DNA from: Lachnospiraceae bacterium
Lineage (GTDB): Bacteria > Bacillota_A > Clostridia > Lachnospirales > Lachnospiraceae
Direction of reading: 5' to 3'
Length of the DNA stretch: 11,768 bases
Assembly: GCA_024699595.1 (NCBI GenBank)
Contig: JAILPG010000031.1
Coordinates: 1 to 11,768 of the forward strand
A program made the translations under genes and the position numbers. Under the pieces are notes generated by a model, which ran no database searches, was not told the origin of the DNA, and saw only the letters and a program-made list of their open reading frames with translations. Positions 8,905-11,768 of this stretch are shown one piece after another (position 1 is the first letter of the stretch; the number at the start of each line of letters is the position of its first letter).

Positions 8905-8945
8905 GTTTTGGTCAAAAGCCCGTCAGAAAACAGGTTTATTATTTC

Positions 8946-8951
8946 AGGAGG
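8946..8951 (+). promoter_or_regulatory. Ribosome binding site that sets the nfnA start
   Basis: A perfect AGGAGG seven bases before the ATG at 8959. It favours that start over an in-frame TTG at 8908, which would add 17 residues, has no such site and lies at about the predicted transcription start. Confidence 0.9.
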
Positions 8952-8958
8952 TTTGCAG

Positions 8959-9849
8959 ATGTATAAGATCGTTGAGGCTAAAATGTTGGCCGAGAGTATT
9001 TACCTGATGGAAGTGGAAGCTGAAAGGATAGCAGGATCCTGCCTTCCCGGTCAGTTTGTGATCGCAAGGATCGATGATAAGGGAGAGAGGATACCCCTTA
9101 CGATCTGTGATTATGACAGTGAAAAAGGCACGATAACCATTGTGTTCCAGGTTGTTGGAGCTTCGACTTACAAGATGTCATTTTTAAAGGCAGGGGACAG
9201 CTTCAGAGATTTTGTCGGTCCTCTTGGTCAGCCTTCGGAGTTTACGAAAGAGCCTCTCGATGAGCTTTCAAAGAAAAAGATACTCTTTGTGGCAGGCGGT
9301 GTCGGCACAGCCCCCGTATATCCCCAGGTCAAGTGGTTAAAAGAACACGGGATCGATGCGGATGTCATAGTGGGAGCAAAGACCAAAGATATCCTTATAC
9401 TCGAAGATGAGATGAGAAAGGTCAGCGGAAATCTCTACGTGACTACCGATGACGGTTCATATGAGAGAAAGGGTATGGTTACCGAAGTCATCAAGGATCT
9501 CATAGAAAATGAAGGGAAAAAATACGATGTATGTATTGCTATAGGCCCGATGATAATGATGAAGTTCGTATGCCTCTTAACAAAGGAATACGGCCTTAAG
9601 ACCATCGTAAGCCTAAATCCCGTAATGGTAGACGGTACGGGAATGTGCGGAGCCTGCAGGGTGAGTGTTGACGGAAAGGTTAAATTTGCCTGTGTTGACG
9701 GCCCTGAATTCGACGGCCATCAGGTCAACTTTGATGAAGCAATGAAGCGCCAGCAGCTTTATAAGACCAAGGAAGGACAGGAATACCTAAAGGTTAAGGA
9801 AGGCGATACCCATCACGGCGGATGCGGAAACTGCGGAGGTGACAGATAA
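8959..9849 (+). CDS. nfnA: NfnA-type small subunit: ferredoxin-NADP/NAD oxidoreductase, FAD and [2Fe-2S] protein
   Basis: Small subunit of the NfnAB (SudBA-like) flavoenzyme, which in studied Clostridia and Thermotoga couples NADH, NADPH and ferredoxin by electron bifurcation; cytoplasmic. Databases often call it sulfide or dihydroorotate dehydrogenase-like FAD/NAD-binding protein. The 296 residues contain an N-terminal flavin-binding beta-barrel with RIPLTICDY, a nucleotide-binding domain with GGVGTAP (113-119), and a C-terminal iron-sulfur motif DGTGMCGAC (C230, C233) with C245 twelve residues on. That is three Cys; an Asp has been reported as the fourth ligand in a studied NfnA, and D225 is a candidate here. 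The tail HHGGCGNC (285-292) adds two further Cys and two His outside the cluster motif. Its stop overlaps the nfnB start by one base. PyrK-type dihydroorotate dehydrogenase subunit is the alternative, but the partner gene argues for Nfn. Confidence 0.88.
   Translation: MYKIVEAKMLAESIYLMEVEAERIAGSCLPGQFVIARIDDKGERIPLTICDYDSEKGTITIVFQVVGASTYKMSFLKAGDSFRDFVGPLGQPSEFTKEPLDELSKKKILFVAGGVGTAPVYPQVKWLKEHGIDADVIVGAKTKDILILEDEMRKVSGNLYVTTDDGSYERKGMVTEVIKDLIENEGKKYDVCIAIGPMIMMKFVCLLTKEYGLKTIVSLNPVMVDGTGMCGACRVSVDGKVKFACVDGPEFDGHQVNFDEAMKRQQLYKTKEGQEYLKVKEGDTHHGGCGNCGGDR
9835..9842 (+). promoter_or_regulatory. Ribosome binding site for nfnB, inside the nfnA coding end
   Basis: GGAGGTGA is an eight-base perfect match to the complement of the 16S rRNA 3' end, six bases before the nfnB ATG. 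The same bases encode the Gly-Gly-Asp at the end of NfnA's Cys/Gly tail, so the two genes are tightly coupled. Confidence 0.85.
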
Positions 9850-11240
9850 TGGATGTAAATGTAAAGGTACCGGTAAGGGAACAGGATCCAAAGGAAAGAG
9901 CAAAGAATTTTAAAGAGGTTTGCTACGGCTATAATGAAGAGGAAGCCGTTCTGGAAGCCGGAAGATGTCTCAACTGCAAGAATGCGAGATGTATCGCGGG
10001 ATGTCCGGTTGCCATTAATATTCCTGCCTTTATACACGAGGTTAAGGAAGGAAACTTTGAAGAAGCAAACAGGATCATCGCTGAAGCTTCATCTCTTCCT
10101 GCTGTATGCGGAAGGGTATGCCCTCAGGAAAGCCAGTGCGAAGGCCAGTGCATAAGAGGAATAAAGGGAGAGGCGGTATCGGTCGGAAAGCTTGAAAGAT
10201 TTGTAGCGGACTGGGCAAGGGAGAATAACATAAAGCCTGCCCCCGTTGAAAATAAAAACGGAAAAAAGGTAGCAGTGATCGGTTCGGGCCCCGCAGGACT
10301 TACCTGTGCGGGAGAGCTTGCAAAGATGGGTTATGAGGTTACCATATTTGAGGCACTGCATGAGCCGGGCGGAGTGCTTATATACGGTATTCCCGAATTC
10401 CGTCTTCCCAAGCAGGATGTTGTCGCAAAGGAGATAGAGAATGTAAAGGCTCTTGGCGTAAAGATCGAGACGAATGTTATCGTAGGAAAGTCTGTGATGG
10501 TCGATGAGCTCCTCGAGGAATATGATGCCGTATTTATCGGTTCTGGCGCAGGACTTCCCAAATTCATGGGTATCGAAGGCGAGAATGCAAACGGCGTATA
10601 TTCCGCAAACGAGTATCTCACAAGAAGCAATCTTATGAAGGCATTTGATGATGATTACGATACACCCATAAATCCCGGAAAGAAGGTGGCTGTTGTCGGC
10701 GGCGGAAACGTGGCAATGGATGCCGCAAGAACGGCACTGAGGCTTGGCGCGGATGTCACCATAGTCTACAGAAGATCCGAGGAAGAGCTTCCCGCAAGAG
10801 TGGAAGAGGTGCATCATGCCAAGGAAGAAGGAATTAAGTTTAATCTCTTAACCAACCCCACCAAGATACACGTTGATGAAAACGGATGGGTAAGCGGTAT
10901 GACCTGTATCAGGATGGAGCTTGGAGAACCCGATGAATCAGGCAGGAGATCACCTGTTGAGATACCGGGATCTGAATTTGAGCTGGATGTGGATACAGTG
11001 ATCATGTCACTCGGTACATCGCCGAATCCGCTCATCTCATCAACCACACAGGGTCTTGAGATAAATAAGAGAAAGTGTATCGTCGCCGAGGAACAATACG
11101 GACAGACCTCCAAGAAGGGCGTGTTTGCAGGAGGCGATGCCGTTACCGGAGCAGCAACCGTTATTCTTGCGATGGGTGCCGGCAAGGCGGCTGCAAAAGG
11201 AATAGACAACTACTTAAACGGAGAGGGATCCGATAACTGA
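9849..11240 (+). CDS. nfnB: NfnB-type large subunit: NADPH-dependent FAD / [4Fe-4S] oxidoreductase (GltD-like)
   Basis: Large subunit partner of NfnA; in studied enzymes it carries the bifurcating FAD, binds NADPH and passes electrons to ferredoxin through iron-sulfur clusters. It belongs to the family of the glutamate synthase small subunit and is often labelled gltA/gltD. At 463 residues it is full length. An N-terminal cluster domain has C40, C43, C48, C52 and C87, C91, C97, C101. The FAD Rossmann motif is GSGPAG (145-150), followed by PGGVLIYGIPEFRLPK. A second Rossmann motif, GGGNVAMDAA (from 284), with VYRRSEEELPAR nearby, suits NADPH. The C-terminal GGDAVTGAATVILAMGAG closes the FAD site. 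A stand-alone GltD is unlikely because no large glutamate synthase gene is adjacent and an NfnA-like gene overlaps its start by one base. An intrinsic terminator follows within ten bases. Confidence 0.89.
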   Translation: MDVNVKVPVREQDPKERAKNFKEVCYGYNEEEAVLEAGRCLNCKNARCIAGCPVAINIPAFIHEVKEGNFEEANRIIAEASSLPAVCGRVCPQESQCEGQCIRGIKGEAVSVGKLERFVADWARENNIKPAPVENKNGKKVAVIGSGPAGLTCAGELAKMGYEVTIFEALHEPGGVLIYGIPEFRLPKQDVVAKEIENVKALGVKIETNVIVGKSVMVDELLEEYDAVFIGSGAGLPKFMGIEGENANGVYSANEYLTRSNLMKAFDDDYDTPINPGKKVAVVGGGNVAMDAARTALRLGADVTIVYRRSEEELPARVEEVHHAKEEGIKFNLLTNPTKIHVDENGWVSGMTCIRMELGEPDESGRRSPVEIPGSEFELDVDTVIMSLGTSPNPLISSTTQGLEINKRKCIVAEEQYGQTSKKGVFAGGDAVTGAATVILAMGAGKAAAKGIDNYLNGEGSDN

Positions 11241-11247
11241 TAAGATG

Positions 11248-11280
11248 AAAGGGCACGGACTTATGTTTCGTGCCTTTTAT
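11248..11280 (+). terminator. Intrinsic terminator after nfnB
   Basis: AAAGGGCACG (11248-11257) pairs with CGTGCCTTTT (11269-11278) in a 10-bp stem with one G-T wobble; two more pairs can extend into the loop. The 3' arm runs into the T-tract TTTTAT. It begins eight bases after the nfnB stop and ends 21 bases before the rlmH ATG. The T-run is short, so some readthrough into rlmH is plausible. Confidence 0.8.
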
Positions 11281-11301
11281 CTATTTCTGCAAAAGCCATA
11301 C

Positions 11302-11768
11302 ATGAAGATAGATATAATCTGCGTCGGAAAGATAAAAGAAAAATATTACAGGGATGCTGTCAGCGAATACGAAAAGCGTCTCTTAAGATATGCCAGTCTG
11401 AACATACTTGAGGTGGCCGATGAAAAGACCGATGAGAAGGCTTCCGAAGGTGAGAAGGACAGGATCTTAAGTACCGAGGCTGACAGGATCCTTAAGTATA
11501 TTAAAGAGGATGCGTATGTCATCACTCTTGAGATCGAAGGGAACGAATACTCTTCGACAGAGCTTGCGGATAAGATAAAGGCTCTTATGGTAAACGGTGT
11601 GAGTCACATCCAGTTTGTGATAGGAGGCTCCCTTGGGCTTCATAAAACGGTAACGGATAGAGGCGACATGCATCTAAGCTTTTCGAGATTCACATTCCCA
11701 CACCAGTTAATGAGGGTGATACTGTCAGAGCAGATATACAGGGCAATGAAGATAAATGCCGGAGAACC
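11302..11768 (+). CDS. rlmH: 23S rRNA (pseudouridine-1915 N3) methyltransferase RlmH, 3' end cut by window
   Basis: SPOUT-family, SAM-dependent enzyme that methylates pseudouridine 1915 in helix 69 of 23S rRNA on the assembled ribosome. The frame starts MKIDIICVGKIKEKYY, the family's usual N-terminus, and stays open to the window end (155 codons plus two bases). The SAM-binding knot is seen in FVIGGSLGLHK and the C-terminal signature in FPHQLMRVILSEQIYRAMKINAGEP. The usual length is about 159 residues and the family ends in a short P-Y-H-type tail, so only a few codons are missing. The 21 bases between the terminator's T-tract and the ATG contain no clear Shine-Dalgarno and I find no good promoter, so how it is expressed is unclear. 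Confidence 0.95.
   Translation, partial: MKIDIICVGKIKEKYYRDAVSEYEKRLLRYASLNILEVADEKTDEKASEGEKDRILSTEADRILKYIKEDAYVITLEIEGNEYSSTELADKIKALMVNGVSHIQFVIGGSLGLHKTVTDRGDMHLSFSRFTFPHQLMRVILSEQIYRAMKINAGE

Noticed and set aside
8908..8958. N-terminal extension of nfnA from a TTG codon
   Set aside because: No ribosome binding site before the TTG, it falls at about the predicted transcription start, and a perfect AGGAGG precedes the ATG at 8959, which gives the family's normal N-terminus.
9934..10155. 73-codon plus-strand frame inside nfnB
   Set aside because: Overlaps the [4Fe-4S] Cys motifs of nfnB in another frame; composition is Lys/Arg/Leu-rich and domainless.
10089..10817. 242-codon open frame on the minus strand
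   Set aside because: Lies entirely antisense to nfnB, whose motifs are intact; the encoded sequence is Cys/His/Tyr/Leu-rich without any recognisable domain, as expected of a shadow frame.
11241..11246. TAAGAT as a -10 for rlmH
   Set aside because: No acceptable -35 at 16-18 bases upstream, and the transcript would still cross the terminator before reaching rlmH.
1..11768. Mobile element, CRISPR array, defence system, tRNA or rRNA
   Set aside because: No transposase or recombinase gene, no terminal or spaced direct repeats, and no cloverleaf or rRNA-like sequence noticed; the plus-strand genes account for nearly all of the window.

Overview
The window looks like ordinary chromosomal DNA from an anaerobic Bacillota, most likely Clostridia and probably Lachnospiraceae. 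That placement is inferred from four things: the protein families, the codon use (frequent ATA, AGG/AGA and CTT at intermediate GC), strong AGGAGG-type ribosome binding sites, and the pairing of formate-THF ligase with an Nfn-type ferredoxin/NAD(P) oxidoreductase. Every convincing gene is on the + strand and the genes are tightly packed. I see no mobile element, CRISPR array, tRNA or rRNA, and no gene-free stretch over 300 bases.

Layout. Positions 1-1137 hold the 3' part of glgB (glycogen branching enzyme). A good sigma-A-type promoter just after it (1141-1169) should start a run of closely spaced genes: uppP (undecaprenyl-diphosphatase), ftsK/spoIIIE (DNA translocase), fhs (formate-THF ligase), folD (methylene-THF dehydrogenase/cyclohydrolase), and an unnamed membrane protein with a zinc ribbon, a TPR-like region and two chitobiase-C-terminal-like repeats. 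The ftsK stop overlaps the fhs start by one base. A short perfect hairpin lies between folD and the unnamed gene. A second promoter (8876-8904) precedes nfnA-nfnB, which also overlap by one base. A hairpin plus T-tract (11248-11280) ends that unit. rlmH follows and is cut by the window end a few codons before its expected stop.

How the genes fit together. Fhs and FolD are consecutive enzymes of tetrahydrofolate one-carbon metabolism (formate to 10-formyl-THF to methenyl-THF to methylene-THF). NfnAB exchanges electrons among NADH, NADPH and ferredoxin and could balance the NADP(H) that FolD uses. UppP recycles the lipid carrier for cell-wall synthesis and FtsK moves chromosomes at division, so the uppP-led unit mixes envelope, division and one-carbon functions. 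RlmH modifies 23S rRNA.

I do not see strong evidence for an undescribed system. The least explained item is the 468-residue membrane protein at 7460-8866. Secondary points of interest are the charged rod-like linker in FtsK, the Cys/His tail of NfnA whose codons also form the nfnB ribosome binding site, and the absence of a recognisable promoter or Shine-Dalgarno for rlmH downstream of a terminator.
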